Shown here: positions 49,951 to 58,473 of the stretch, piece by piece
How the letters are laid out: each line of letters begins with the position of its first letter
How positions within the stretch are numbered: position 1 is the stretch's first letter
Assembly (NCBI RefSeq): GCF_015751905.1
Contig: NZ_JADOUF010000001.1
Span: 2,170,001-2,234,000 of the forward strand
DNA from: Longispora fulva
GTDB taxonomy: Bacteria; Actinomycetota; Actinomycetes; Mycobacteriales; Micromonosporaceae
DNA: 64,000 bases
Reading direction: 5' to 3'
The notes under the pieces: generated by a model
Databases searched by the model: none
Seen by the model: only the letters and a program-made list of their open reading frames with translations
Told to the model about the DNA's origin: nothing
Position numbers and translations under genes: made by a program

Positions 49951-51051
49951 TCACGGTGGCAGGACGGTTCCTGCGGGAAGGTGGGTGTGCTGGTCGTGAA
50001 TCACGCCGGTGAGGTTGGTTGTGCCGAGGGTCGCGGTGGAGAGGTTGGTCCCGCTGATGTTGGCGTGATCGAGGTCGGCGTGCTCGAGGTGAGCGCCGAG
50101 TAGCTGGGCACCGGACAGGTCAGCTCGGACGAGGACGGCGTGTGTGAGGCTGATATCGCCCGCTTGTGCGTGACTCAAGTCGATGTAACTCAGCGTCGCG
50201 TAGGTGGCGGTCGCGTCGTTGAGGTTCGCGTAGGCGGCGATGGCCTGGCTGGCGATCGCGCCGTCGAGGTGCGCCTGACTGAGGTTCGCTCTGGTCAGGT
50301 CAGCGCCCCTCAGGTGCGTACCGATGAGGTGGGCCTGGTTGAGGTTGGCAAGGGTCAGGTCGGCGTAGTCCAGGGTGGCTTGGTCGAGGATGGCGTGGGC
50401 CAAGGCGGCGTGGGCCAGGCTGCTGCCCGCCAACTGGGCGTGCGACAAATCGGCGCCCTGAAGGTCGGCGCCATCGAGATGGGCGTGGGCGAGGTCGATG
50501 AGCGGACCCGTGGCGGCGGCGTAGGGTCGGCGACTGATCACCGTGAGGGCGGCCTGCACGTCGATGGCAGGCGTGACGGTAGCCGGGTCAGGCTGGACTC
50601 CGGAGGGATGGCTGCTGGTCTTCTCGCGGACGAACGCGCACAGCACCCCGATGACGGCGGGCTCATCACCGTCGGAGCTTCTTGCCGCTCTCATGATGCG
50701 TTCCAGCCCGTAGATGCCGCCGAGCCGCACGCCGAGGATATCGGAGGCCAGTTGCTCGACGGACTTGCTGAACCGCTCTGAGACCTGGCCCTCCTCGGCA
50801 AGGTCGTGCTGAGCCTGGTTGGACGCATTCGTGGACAGAAGCGCGAAGATGCTAACCACGACGGCGACCCCCGTGCACAGGGTTCCGGCCGCTTGAAGCC
50901 ATTCCCACCGCGGTTGGCGTTTCTTTTTCGGTTGGTCGCGGTCCGCGCCGCGATGGCGGCGGGCCAGCCGCCGGGCCAGCGGGCTCACGGCACGGCGGCG
51001 GCCACTCGGCCGGCCGGGTGTCAACGCACGTTCACGATCTCGCCGAGCCAA
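49951..51051 (-). CDS. Membrane-anchored pentapeptide-repeat protein
   Basis: 366 residues. The basic N-terminus (about 50 residues) precedes one transmembrane segment at about 52-75 (LQAAGTLCTGVAVVVSIFALLST). A conserved middle (VSERFSKSVEQLASDILGVRLGGIYGLERIMRAA) is shared with many actinobacterial pentapeptide proteins. From about 185 the sequence is a run of A(D/N/H)Lxx-type repeats (ADLQGADLSHAQLAGSSLAHA...), forming a right-handed quadrilateral beta helix. Its repeats have His unusually often (AHAHL, LSHAQ, LTHAV). Function unknown; it is preceded 3 bases upstream by the lipoprotein remnant. Confidence 0.88.
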   Translation of the reverse strand: MARRDRERALTPGRPSGRRRAVSPLARRLARRHRGADRDQPKKKRQPRWEWLQAAGTLCTGVAVVVSIFALLSTNASNQAQHDLAEEGQVSERFSKSVEQLASDILGVRLGGIYGLERIMRAARSSDGDEPAVIGVLCAFVREKTSSHPSGVQPDPATVTPAIDVQAALTVISRRPYAAATGPLIDLAHAHLDGADLQGADLSHAQLAGSSLAHAALAHAILDQATLDYADLTLANLNQAHLIGTHLRGADLTRANLSQAHLDGAIASQAIAAYANLNDATATYATLSYIDLSHAQAGDISLTHAVLVRADLSGAQLLGAHLEHADLDHANISGTNLSTATLGTTNLTGVIHDQHTHLPAGTVLPP

Positions 51052-51054
51052 CGG

Positions 51055-51740
51055 TCACACCGGCGCGGTGATAGTCACCGGGGTGTCGTAGTCCAGCACG
51101 AGCACCCTGGCCGACAGCTCACCGTCCTTACCGCTCGCCTCGAAGGCGAACTCCCCCTTGACGATGCGTTTGGAGGCGACGTCCAGCCAGACCCTGCTGG
51201 GCCGGACTCGACCGGTGCCCGGAATCAGCGCCGACAAGCCGACCGACGTCGGCTCCAGTCCCACCCGGTAGGTCTGGTGCCCGTCGACAATCTCGCGTGC
51301 CTCGAACGCCGGATGGCCGGCCGTCCGCAAGAGTTCGGCCAGACCCCGGTGTGGATCGATCAGGCGACGCGGGTCGTAGACGCCCTCTCGTGGATCGGAC
51401 AACGGTTTCGGGTCCCACGGACCCGATGGGCCCAAACGCGTGTACCCGTCTCGCTGACGATCACGAAGTTGATGTCGATTGGCACGTCCAGCTTCCGGGC
51501 CACACCCGTTGCTGAACCGTCATGGGTCACTACACCCTCCGCGTGCTGCAGCGACGCCGACGGCGTGGCTCCCGTCACGTCCACCGTGAAGCGAAACGAC
51601 TTCACGCCAGCCATCGCGTCAGCTGCCGCGACCAAGAGATCCACTCCGGTCGGGACCTTGTCCACAGGCGCGTTGGAGCACCCGGAGCCGACGCAGACCA
51701 TCACGGCCAAACACGCGGCGACGCGCGAGAAGGAAGACAT
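51055..51740 (-). pseudogene. Frameshifted lipoprotein of the LppX/LprAFG type
   Basis: The first frame (from ATG 51740) has a lipoprotein signal (LAVMVCVGSGCSNAP) and the start of an LprG/LppX-like domain: AMAGVKSFRFTVDVTG and DVPIDINFVIVSETG. At about 51441-51448 the frame shifts; family-like sequence continues in the next frame: TRLGPSGPWDPKPLSD, then EGVYDPRRLIDPHRGLAELL. It ends at the stop at 51055. One missing base restores about 228 residues. Such lipoproteins carry or transport lipids at the cell surface. Either it is a broken gene or there is a one-base sequence error. Confidence 0.7.
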
Positions 51741-52076
51741 ATTCGCACCGTAGCGAAAGAACTACATGGATGAATGGATAGGTTTATTAACGCATTTCAG
51801 CTATCACGGCAAATTGCGCGAATCAATCCTCTTCGTCTGCACGCTGTCCTTGATCTGACTACGCCTCGATGCCGATCCGCGTGTTCGCCGGGCGCGAGAA
51901 GGTGAACAGTGCTGGCGAGGTTCGTACGAGGCCTGGCAAGTCGTGCGACCCTGACAATTCGGTGGGTAGCGTTCGCTTGTTCTTCACCACGGTTTCGCTG
52001 CCGAGTCCACCGTGGCCCTCCTAGTGTTACCGGCGCTCCACCTCCCGCTCGCCAACCCGCACGGAGGAAGCCCGTC
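51741..52076. other. Intergenic region, 336 bases, partly AT-rich
   Basis: Lies between divergent genes and should hold both promoters. 51755-51820 is clearly lower in GC than its surroundings (ACTACATGGATGAATGGATAG...). The ribosome binding site ACGGAGGAAG of the next gene is at its right end. I see no convincing PHO box or other operator. Confidence 0.5.
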
Positions 52077-52952
52077 ATGACGAAGACACCCCGTCGCAAG
52101 CTCATCGCCCTCGCCGCCTCTCTGGGCCTGGCCGCCGTCTCGCTCGGCCTCTGGGCCGGCAACGCCCAGGCCGTCGTCGGTCTGCCCACCCCGGACCACG
52201 TGGTCGTCGTGGTGATGGAGAACCACGCCTACTCCCAGGTGATCGGCAGCTCCAGCGCCCCGTACATCAACAACACGCTGAAGGCGGGCGGTGCCAACCT
52301 CACCCAGTCCTTCGGCATCACCCACCCGAGTGAGCCCAACTACTACCAGCTGTTCTCCGGTAGCAACCAGGGCCGCACGGACGACAGCTGTGTGAGCGTC
52401 GGCTCCATCTCCGCCGCCAACCTCGGCTCCGAGCTGATCGCCGCCGGCAAGACCTGGGGCAGCTACAACGAGGGCCTGCCGAGCCAGGGCTCGACCGTCT
52501 GCAGCAACAGCGCCGGCAAGTACGCGCAGAAGCACAACCCGTGGTTCGGCTTCAACAACGTGCCGACCAACACCGCCTACACGATGACGCAGTTCCCGAC
52601 CGACTACACCACGCTGCCGAAGGTCTCCTTCGTCGTCCCGAACCTCTGCAACGACATGCACGACTGCTCGGTCTCCACCGGCGACACCTGGATCCAGAGC
52701 CACGTCGGCGCGTACGCCACCTGGGCCCAGACGCACAACAGCATCCTCGTCGTCACGTTCGACGAGGACAACAAGTCGTCCGGCAACAAGATCCCGACCG
52801 TGTTCTACGGCCAGCACGTCACCCCGGGCAGCAGCTCGGGCACCACGTACAACCACTACAACATGCTGCGCACCCTGGAGGACCTCGCGGGTCTGAGCGC
52901 CCACGCGGGCAACGCCGCCTCGGCCTCCGACATCACCGGCATCTGGAACTGA
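52077..52952 (+). CDS. Secreted phosphoesterase (PF04185 type), single domain
   Basis: 291 residues from ATG 52077, with GGAGG 9 bases upstream. A signal peptide covers about 1-32 (ALAASLGLAAVSLGLWAGNAQAVV). Motifs: HVVVVVMENHAYSQVIG, FGITHPSEPNYYQLFSGS, LCNDMHDCSVSTGDTW, ILVVTFDEDN and HYNMLRTLEDLAGL. These are the same in kind and order as in the longer paralogue at 18790, but here there is no linker or C-terminal module. It probably releases phosphate from an extracellular substrate. An MFS gene starts 5 bases after its stop, so it heads a three-gene operon. Confidence 0.9.
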   Translation: MTKTPRRKLIALAASLGLAAVSLGLWAGNAQAVVGLPTPDHVVVVVMENHAYSQVIGSSSAPYINNTLKAGGANLTQSFGITHPSEPNYYQLFSGSNQGRTDDSCVSVGSISAANLGSELIAAGKTWGSYNEGLPSQGSTVCSNSAGKYAQKHNPWFGFNNVPTNTAYTMTQFPTDYTTLPKVSFVVPNLCNDMHDCSVSTGDTWIQSHVGAYATWAQTHNSILVVTFDEDNKSSGNKIPTVFYGQHVTPGSSSGTTYNHYNMLRTLEDLAGLSAHAGNAASASDITGIWN

Positions 52953-52957
52953 CGCCC

Positions 52958-54211
52958 GTGTACCTCGCGGACTCGCGTGGTACCAAGGCTCCCGTCGCCC
53001 CGGGCACCCACCCGGGGCGGCGCGGGGCCGCCGTACCCGGCACCGTCATCGCCCTCGGGGCGGTCAGCCTGATCACCGACATCTCCTCCGAGATGGTCAC
53101 CGCCGTGCTCCCGCTGTACGTCGTGGCCGCCCTCGGCCTGTCCCCGCTCGGCTTCGGCCTGCTGGACGGCCTCAACAACGGTGTCGGCGCCCTGGTCCGC
53201 CTCGTCGGTGGCCACCTGGCCGACCGTGGCGGACGCGGCCACAAGGCCGTCGCGGCCGTCGGCTACGGACTGTCCGCCGTCTGCAAGCCGTTGCTGTTGC
53301 TGGCCCACACGATTCCCCTGATCGCCGCCGTGATCGCGGTCGACCGTACCGGGAAAGGGCTACGCACCGCGCCCCGGGACGCGATGATCTCTCTCGCGAC
53401 CGAGCCCGAGCACCGGGGCCGAGCATTCGGGGTACACCGGGCCATGGACACCACCGGCGCGCTCCTCGGGCCGCTGGTCGCCTTCGCCGTGCTGCGGGCG
53501 ACGATCGACGGCTACGACGCGGTGTTCGCGGTCAGCGGCTGCGTCGCGGCGCTCGGGGTCCTCGTCCTCGTACTCTTCGTCCCGACCCCCGCCCGCACCG
53601 CTGACGCGCCGCCGAGGCCCTCGCTGCGCGACTCACTGACCCTGCTGCGGCTCCCCGCCCTGCGCCGGCTCGCGCTCTGCGCCGTGCTGCTGGGCCTGAC
53701 CACCGTCAGCGACTCCTTCCTCTACCTGCTGCTCCAGCGCCAGCTCGGCCTGTCCGCCCACCTGTTCCCGCTGCTGCCGCTCGGCACCGCCGCCGCGTTC
53801 CTGCTGCTCGCCGTCCCGTTGGGCGCCCTCGCCGACCGGATCGGGCGCCGTACGCTCTTCCTCGCCGGACACGGGGCACTCCTGCTCGCCTACGTCCTGG
53901 TGCTGGCCCGGGTCCAGGGCGGCACGGCGGTGGTGGGCGTCCTCGCCCTGCACGGCGCGTTCTACGCGGCAACCGACGGCGTCCTCGCCGCCGCCGCGGC
54001 CAACGCCACGCCGGCCGCCCAGCAGGGCGCGGGCCTCGCCCTGGTCGGCACCGGACAGGCGTTGGCCCGCTTCACCTGCTCGCTCGCCTTCGGCGCCGCC
54101 TGGAGCGCCTGGAGCGGTCACACCGCCCTCGCCGTCACCGCCACCGCCCTGGCCCTCAGCGCGGTCGCCGCCTCCCTGCTGCTGCGCACCCCCACCGAGG
54201 TCACCGCATGA
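52958..54211 (+). CDS. MFS transporter
   Basis: 417 residues from GTG 52958, 5 bases after the phosphoesterase. About 12 hydrophobic segments, with the pattern AVSLITDISSEMVTAVLPLYVVAALGLSPLGFGLLDG, RLVGGHLADRGGRGHKAVAAVGYGLSA and DRTGKGLRTAPRDAMIS. The latter two are characteristic of a bacterial MFS subgroup that includes tetracycline- and drug-efflux-like members. Substrate unknown. It is co-translated with the phosphoesterase and a propeller protein. Confidence 0.9.
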   Translation: MYLADSRGTKAPVAPGTHPGRRGAAVPGTVIALGAVSLITDISSEMVTAVLPLYVVAALGLSPLGFGLLDGLNNGVGALVRLVGGHLADRGGRGHKAVAAVGYGLSAVCKPLLLLAHTIPLIAAVIAVDRTGKGLRTAPRDAMISLATEPEHRGRAFGVHRAMDTTGALLGPLVAFAVLRATIDGYDAVFAVSGCVAALGVLVLVLFVPTPARTADAPPRPSLRDSLTLLRLPALRRLALCAVLLGLTTVSDSFLYLLLQRQLGLSAHLFPLLPLGTAAAFLLLAVPLGALADRIGRRTLFLAGHGALLLAYVLVLARVQGGTAVVGVLALHGAFYAATDGVLAAAAANATPAAQQGAGLALVGTGQALARFTCSLAFGAAWSAWSGHTALAVTATALALSAVAASLLLRTPTEVTA

Positions 54212-55227
54212 CGCGCACAACCCGCCTGCTGACCCTGCTGATCGCCGTCCTGCTGCTCGGCGGCATCGGCACGGGCGCGGTGCTGTACTCCGCGGACCGG
54301 TCCGGCAAGCGCGGCGTGGAGCAGCAGGGCGGGCCCCCCGTCCGGGTCGGGAGCGTCTCGCTGCAGTCGGCCGGACGGCAGTTGGTGTTCCGCAACATGG
54401 CCTGGGGCCCGCACCGCGACGAGCTCGCCACCGTCCCGGCCGACCAGCCGGACAGCGAGCGCACCGCCTCCGGCGTCAAGTGTCTGCGCTTCCACGCGGC
54501 CGCGGGCACCGGCGTCTGCCTGCAGGCCGTGCACGGCGCGTTGGAGGACTCCTACCGCGCCGTCATCCTGGACGACCGGCTGCACGAGCTGCGTACCTTC
54601 CCCGCAGCCGGCATCCCCACCCGCGCACGGGTCTCCCCCTCCGGGCACCTCGCCGCCTGGACGGTGTTCGTCAGCGGGGACTCGTACGCGGGGACCGACT
54701 TCTCCACCCGCACCGCCATCGTGGACACCCGCACCTGGACCCTGCACGACAACCTGGAGGCGTACGCCGTCATCAAGGACGGCCACCCGTTCCAGTCCCA
54801 TGACACCAACATCTGGGGCGTCACCTTCGCCGACGACAGCCGCTTCTACGCGACCCTGGCCACCGGCGGCCACACCTACCTCGTCCAGGGCGACGTCACG
54901 GCCCGCACCCTCACCACGCTGCACCAGAACGTCGAGTGCCCGTCCCTGTCGCCGGACGGCACCCGGATCGCCTACAAAAAGCGTGCCCCCGGCGCCCCCG
55001 CCGAAGCCCCCTGGCGGCTGTACGTCCTCGACCTGGGCACTATGACCGAGACGGCCACCGCCGAGCAGCGCAACATCGACGACCAGGCGCTCTGGGCCGA
55101 CGGCTCCACCCTGGTCTACGCCATACCCGGCGACTTCGGCGCCGACCTGTGGACCACGCCCGCCGACGGCACCGGCAGCCCCCGACGGATGGTCACCTCC
55201 GCCCTCGCCCCGGCCTACCTCGGCTGA
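54208..55227 (+). CDS. Membrane-anchored TolB-like propeller protein
   Basis: 339 residues from ATG 54208, overlapping the MFS stop (ATGA). One N-terminal hydrophobic segment (LLTLLIAVLLLGGIGTGAVLY) anchors or exports it. The rest has weak propeller blades: RARVSPSGHLAAWTVF, WGVTFADDSRFYATLATGG, CPSLSPDGTRIAYKKR, and DQALWADGSTLVYAIPGDFG. Its place as third gene with a secreted phosphoesterase and an MFS transporter suggests a surface partner or sensor for the same process. No enzymatic motif was recognised. Confidence 0.8.
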   Translation: MTRTTRLLTLLIAVLLLGGIGTGAVLYSADRSGKRGVEQQGGPPVRVGSVSLQSAGRQLVFRNMAWGPHRDELATVPADQPDSERTASGVKCLRFHAAAGTGVCLQAVHGALEDSYRAVILDDRLHELRTFPAAGIPTRARVSPSGHLAAWTVFVSGDSYAGTDFSTRTAIVDTRTWTLHDNLEAYAVIKDGHPFQSHDTNIWGVTFADDSRFYATLATGGHTYLVQGDVTARTLTTLHQNVECPSLSPDGTRIAYKKRAPGAPAEAPWRLYVLDLGTMTETATAEQRNIDDQALWADGSTLVYAIPGDFGADLWTTPADGTGSPRRMVTSALAPAYLG

Positions 55228-55247
55228 CCGCCCCGCGGAGGGACAGC

Positions 55248-55775
55248 CTAGTCGCCGAGGATCCGCTCCCACAGCAGCCCGTCCCGCCAGCTCCCGTCGA
55301 GCAGGATCGAGGAGTGTGCGACGCCGTACGGGCTGAACCCGTTGCGGCGCAGCACCCGCTGCGACGGCAGATTCTCCAGATTGGTGGACGCCTCGGCGCG
55401 GTGCAACCCGAGTTCGTCCGTCATCACCCGGAGCGCGAGCTCGACGGCGCGCCCGGCGTGCCCCTGGTTCTGGGCGACGCTGCCGATCCAGTATCCGACG
55501 GAGCCGCGGCGCAGATGCGCCTGCGGCAGGATGCCTCCGATCGTGACCTCTCCGATCACCTGGTCGTCGGCGAGGACCACGCCCGGCCAGACCGTGCCGG
55601 TCCGGTACCCGGCCAGCAGACTGTCGATCCGCTCCGCCTGGCCTTCCGGGGTGAAGAACTCGGTCGGCCGGGCCGGTTCCCACCGCCGGAATGCCTCGAT
55701 GTCGCGCGCCCGATGCGCGGCGATCGGGGCGGCGTCGGTCGGCTCGATCACGCGGATCCTGGTGCCGCCGTGCAT
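55248..55775 (-). CDS. GNAT N-acetyltransferase, RimJ/RimL-like
   Basis: 175 residues. It has the N-terminal IRVIEPTDAAPIAAHRARDIE, the acetyl-CoA loop GSVAQNQGHAGRAVELAL (RxxGxA-like, with Gln/Asn in place of the first basic residue), and LHRAEASTNLENLPSQRVLRRNGFSPYG, the RimJ/RimL hallmark in which an Asn-Ser/Arg helix ends in RNGF. It resembles ribosomal-protein alanine acetyltransferases and antibiotic-modifying relatives. Substrate unknown. It is convergent with the phosphoesterase operon, 20 bases apart. Confidence 0.88.
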   Translation of the reverse strand: MHGGTRIRVIEPTDAAPIAAHRARDIEAFRRWEPARPTEFFTPEGQAERIDSLLAGYRTGTVWPGVVLADDQVIGEVTIGGILPQAHLRRGSVGYWIGSVAQNQGHAGRAVELALRVMTDELGLHRAEASTNLENLPSQRVLRRNGFSPYGVAHSSILLDGSWRDGLLWERILGD

Positions 55776-55817
55776 GGGCTGATCCTCGTCACGGTGTCTC
55801 TGGATGGGATGACCAGC

Positions 55818-56339
55818 CTACGCAACGGGACGCACGTGGTGCGCCACGAACCAGGTCACGAGCGCCGCCAGTCCCGAGAAGACAGCGGCCCACACGCACG
55901 GTGCGACCCAGGCCGTGGTGTTCGAGGCCGCGAACACGTGCTCCGGCGTTCCGGCGACGATGGCCGGTACCGACCGGCCGACGTCGATCCCGTCGACGGT
56001 GTGGAACAACGCGACGTCGGGCTGCGCCGGGCCGTCGCCGTCGGGGACGAACACCCCGTACCAGGTTGTTCCGGGCCCCTTGGCCGCGTGGTGCAGGCTG
56101 GTCGCCGTCCACTGCCCGTGCACGCCGTGCCCCTGCTGGGCCGCGACCGCGGCGGCGACCTGGAGGAGGAACAGCGCCGCCACGCCGAACGGCACCACGA
56201 TCGCCACCGCGCAGCCCACCAGGTCCCTGACCGCCTCCCGCCGGGAGAGCCAGCCCCGTCGCACCCACCAGTCCCGCACAGCCGGGAGACTACGCCCCGC
56301 CGGCGACGCCCGCAGGCCGGCTTCCCGACCGATCGGCAC
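55818..56339 (-). CDS. Membrane protein with two transmembrane segments around an outside loop
   Basis: 173 residues. Two hydrophobic segments, at about 45-67 (LVGCAVAIVVPFGVAALFLLQVAAAVAA) and 145-165 (VAPCVWAAVFSGLAALVTWFVA), enclose an approximately 75-residue domain with GPGTTWYGVFVPDGDG. The topology and size resemble the Rv1733c-like membrane proteins of actinobacteria; sequence similarity was not tested. Function unknown. Confidence 0.7.
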   Translation of the reverse strand: MPIGREAGLRASPAGRSLPAVRDWWVRRGWLSRREAVRDLVGCAVAIVVPFGVAALFLLQVAAAVAAQQGHGVHGQWTATSLHHAAKGPGTTWYGVFVPDGDGPAQPDVALFHTVDGIDVGRSVPAIVAGTPEHVFAASNTTAWVAPCVWAAVFSGLAALVTWFVAHHVRPVA

Positions 56340-56470
56340 CCCACACCCGCGATCGCCGGACTCTACACCGCGTCGCCGCCGACGCCATGCCTGAACCCGG
56401 CGAGCAGCATCACAACGTGCCCGCCCGATCGGGCTCCCGTCGAGGTTCCGCCAGGAGTAGCGTCCCCGCC

Positions 56471-56995
56471 ATGCGTTGGTTCTTCCGGTACGCGCTGCTC
56501 AGCGCCGCCTACGGCTCGGGCGTCCTCCTGTGGACGTTGATCCCTCGCGACCACCCGGTGCCGACCGCGGCGTGGACCGCGGCTTTCGTGAGCGCTTTCG
56601 TCTCCTTCGGCCCCGGGGTGATCTTGACGGCGGTCCGGCAGCACAGCATGGTGCCACCGCCACCGCCGCCCGGGATCGTCAACCGCACCCACACCACCCT
56701 CGCCTGGTGCGTCTCAGCGCTCGCGGTCGTGGCTGTCCTTGCCGTCGTGGTCACCGGCGGGATGCTCGTGCCGAACGGTCAACCCGAGATCGTCACGGGC
56801 CAGTACGTGCTCAACAACCACGGCAGCACCACCCCGATCACCGAGGCGCAGTACACGGCCGGACTCGCCGCGGGCCAGCGCCTGTTCACCATCGGAGCAA
56901 CCGCGTTCTCCCTGGCCGGCATGTGGCTGCTCCTGGTGACGACCCGGCTGCTCGCAGAAGACCAGGCTCGCAACGGATCGACTGGGCGGGTCTAG
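56471..56995 (+). CDS. Integral membrane protein of unknown function
   Basis: 174 residues from ATG 56471, about 130 bases after the divergent membrane protein. About four hydrophobic segments: ALLSAAYGSGVLLWTLI, AFVSFGPGVILTAV, LAWCVSALAVVAVLAVVVTGGML and LFTIGATAFSLAGMWLLLV. A short PPPPPP tract lies in a cytoplasmic loop. No family was recognised. Confidence 0.65.
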   Translation: MRWFFRYALLSAAYGSGVLLWTLIPRDHPVPTAAWTAAFVSAFVSFGPGVILTAVRQHSMVPPPPPPGIVNRTHTTLAWCVSALAVVAVLAVVVTGGMLVPNGQPEIVTGQYVLNNHGSTTPITEAQYTAGLAAGQRLFTIGATAFSLAGMWLLLVTTRLLAEDQARNGSTGRV

Positions 56996-57027
56996 TCCGA
57001 CCAGGAGTTCAGCACCTCACAACACGC

Positions 57028-57046
57028 GGTGGGACTCTTCGCGTGG
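57028..57046. repeat. Copy 2 of the dispersed 19-base intergenic sequence
   Basis: GGTGGGACTCTTCGCGTGG, identical to 5852-5870. It lies between two membrane protein genes, 32 bases after a stop codon. Confidence 0.6.
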
Positions 57047-57129
57047 CCGCCGGTCCACGTTCGTCGAACGGTCGTCTGGCGGCCGACTTCTGCCCCCGAT
57101 GCCGCAGCCCAGGTGGCGATACTCGGTGG

Positions 57130-57636
57130 ATGACTGATCGCCCGCCGCTTACCCGGACCACGGCCTCCCAGGAGACGGCCCGCCGTATCGACGCGGGACT
57201 GCGGGGGGCCGCGGTCGGGTTGCTCGCGATGGTCACGTCCGGTGCCGGGACGTTCGGGGTCATCTACCTGGCGGCACACACATTCGATCGATGCCTCCCG
57301 CACGAGTACTTCTGCTTCGCGCCAGGACTCGTGCCGGGCCTGGTGGCCGCGCCGATCCTCCTCGTGATCACCGGGCCGCTCGCCGCCCGGGCATTGCGGC
57401 TACGGCCACCGATGCTGTTCGCCCTGCCGGTCGTGGCCATCCCCGTTCTGGAGTTCTGCGCAGGGGCCATCATTCGTAGCGAGGCGACGCTGATCGCCAG
57501 CTGGGTGGTCACGGTCGCGGGAAGCCTCGCGGCCTACGCGGCGACCGGCGTGTGGTCGGCCACTCGGGGACGGAGCACCCCGGGTCACCAGCCCCAACGA
57601 CCGGGCACCGCCGACGGGGCGGACAGGCCCGCCTGA
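57130..57636 (+). CDS. Integral membrane protein of unknown function
   Basis: 168 residues from ATG 57130; there is no clear ribosome binding site. About four hydrophobic segments: GLLAMVTSGAGTFGVIYLAAH, GLVPGLVAAPILLVITGPLAA, MLFALPVVAIPVLEFCAGAII and LIASWVVTVAGSLAAYAATG. Two Cys in the first outside loop (RCLPHEYFC) could form a disulfide. No family was recognised. Confidence 0.6.
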   Translation: MTDRPPLTRTTASQETARRIDAGLRGAAVGLLAMVTSGAGTFGVIYLAAHTFDRCLPHEYFCFAPGLVPGLVAAPILLVITGPLAARALRLRPPMLFALPVVAIPVLEFCAGAIIRSEATLIASWVVTVAGSLAAYAATGVWSATRGRSTPGHQPQRPGTADGADRPA

Positions 57637-57782
57637 GCAACGGAACCGTGCACGCACAGCCCTGTGACGGACCCGGCTCGCCGGCGGCGGTCCACTCGTC
57701 CACCCGCCGCCGACACGCCGCACCTGACACTCCGAACGCTTAGCCCACGGCGCCGCTGCCATCCGTCCACCGGCTGGGCCGA

Positions 57783-58472
57783 TCACGCCAGCTTGTCGAT
57801 GCGTGCCGCCATGCGTTTGTACTTGGCCTGGAGCTGCGGATATCCGAGGCTTCCTTCCTCGGGGAAAACCTCCCGCCACCGGGTGAGGTTCTCCCTGGCG
57901 GCCGGTACGTCGCCGCCGAGGGCCCGCAGCGCCGCGATGAGCGGAAGTCGCCTCCCGGCGTTGTCGGGATCGACGTGGATCTTCCCGTACCGGCTCTCGT
58001 AGGTCCCGAGAAAGTCGGCGAGCGCCAGGTGGTCGGTCAACGGCCGCAGGACCTCCAGCAGTTCGGCCGTCCATTCCCGTACCCGGTTCGTCAGCACGCC
58101 GGCCGCCTCGGGACGCACGCCGCGCAGGAAGCGCGTGCCGAGCCCCACGGACCCGCTCTCGACGCACAGCAGCCCCATGGCGATTCGTCGCCGGGCCAGG
58201 CTACCGACGTCGCCGCCGACCGTCGCGTGCTCCACTCCGGGCAGATCCTCCAGCTCGAGAATCTCGGCGACCCCGGGCACGCGGACGCCCCAGCCGAGCC
58301 GGAACACGCCTTCCCCGTACCCGGGCTCGTGCACGACCTCGAGCTCCCACCGGAGCTGACCGGCGGGGCACGCCCAAAAACCGGTCCGCTCGCGGTGGAA
58401 TCCCGCTCCGGTCAGCGCCGCGGAGCCGTCGCCGACAATCGTGTCGATCTCGCGCTTGATGGCTGCCTTCAT
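57783..58472 (-). CDS. Probable immunity protein for the RHS toxin (DUF4304-like)
   Basis: 229 residues starting 1 base after the toxin stop, the standard place for an immunity gene. Soluble, without signal peptide or membrane segments, so it would act in the cytoplasm by binding the toxin domain. The N-terminal half (MKAAIKREIDTIVGDGSAAL, TGAGFHRERTGFWACPAGQ, FRLGWGVRVPG) resembles the DUF4304 pattern; this is judged by eye only. The C-terminal half (ALRALGGDVPAARENLTRWREVFPEEG) is helical. Function is inferred from gene order. Confidence 0.65.
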   Translation of the reverse strand: MKAAIKREIDTIVGDGSAALTGAGFHRERTGFWACPAGQLRWELEVVHEPGYGEGVFRLGWGVRVPGVAEILELEDLPGVEHATVGGDVGSLARRRIAMGLLCVESGSVGLGTRFLRGVRPEAAGVLTNRVREWTAELLEVLRPLTDHLALADFLGTYESRYGKIHVDPDNAGRRLPLIAALRALGGDVPAARENLTRWREVFPEEGSLGYPQLQAKYKRMAARIDKLA

Positions 58473-58473
58473 G

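Noticed and set aside
51880-51910. GTTCGCC/GGTGAAC sequences before the phosphoesterase, considered as a PHO box
   Set aside because: The copies are in opposite orientation and not at the 11-base spacing of PhoP direct repeats.
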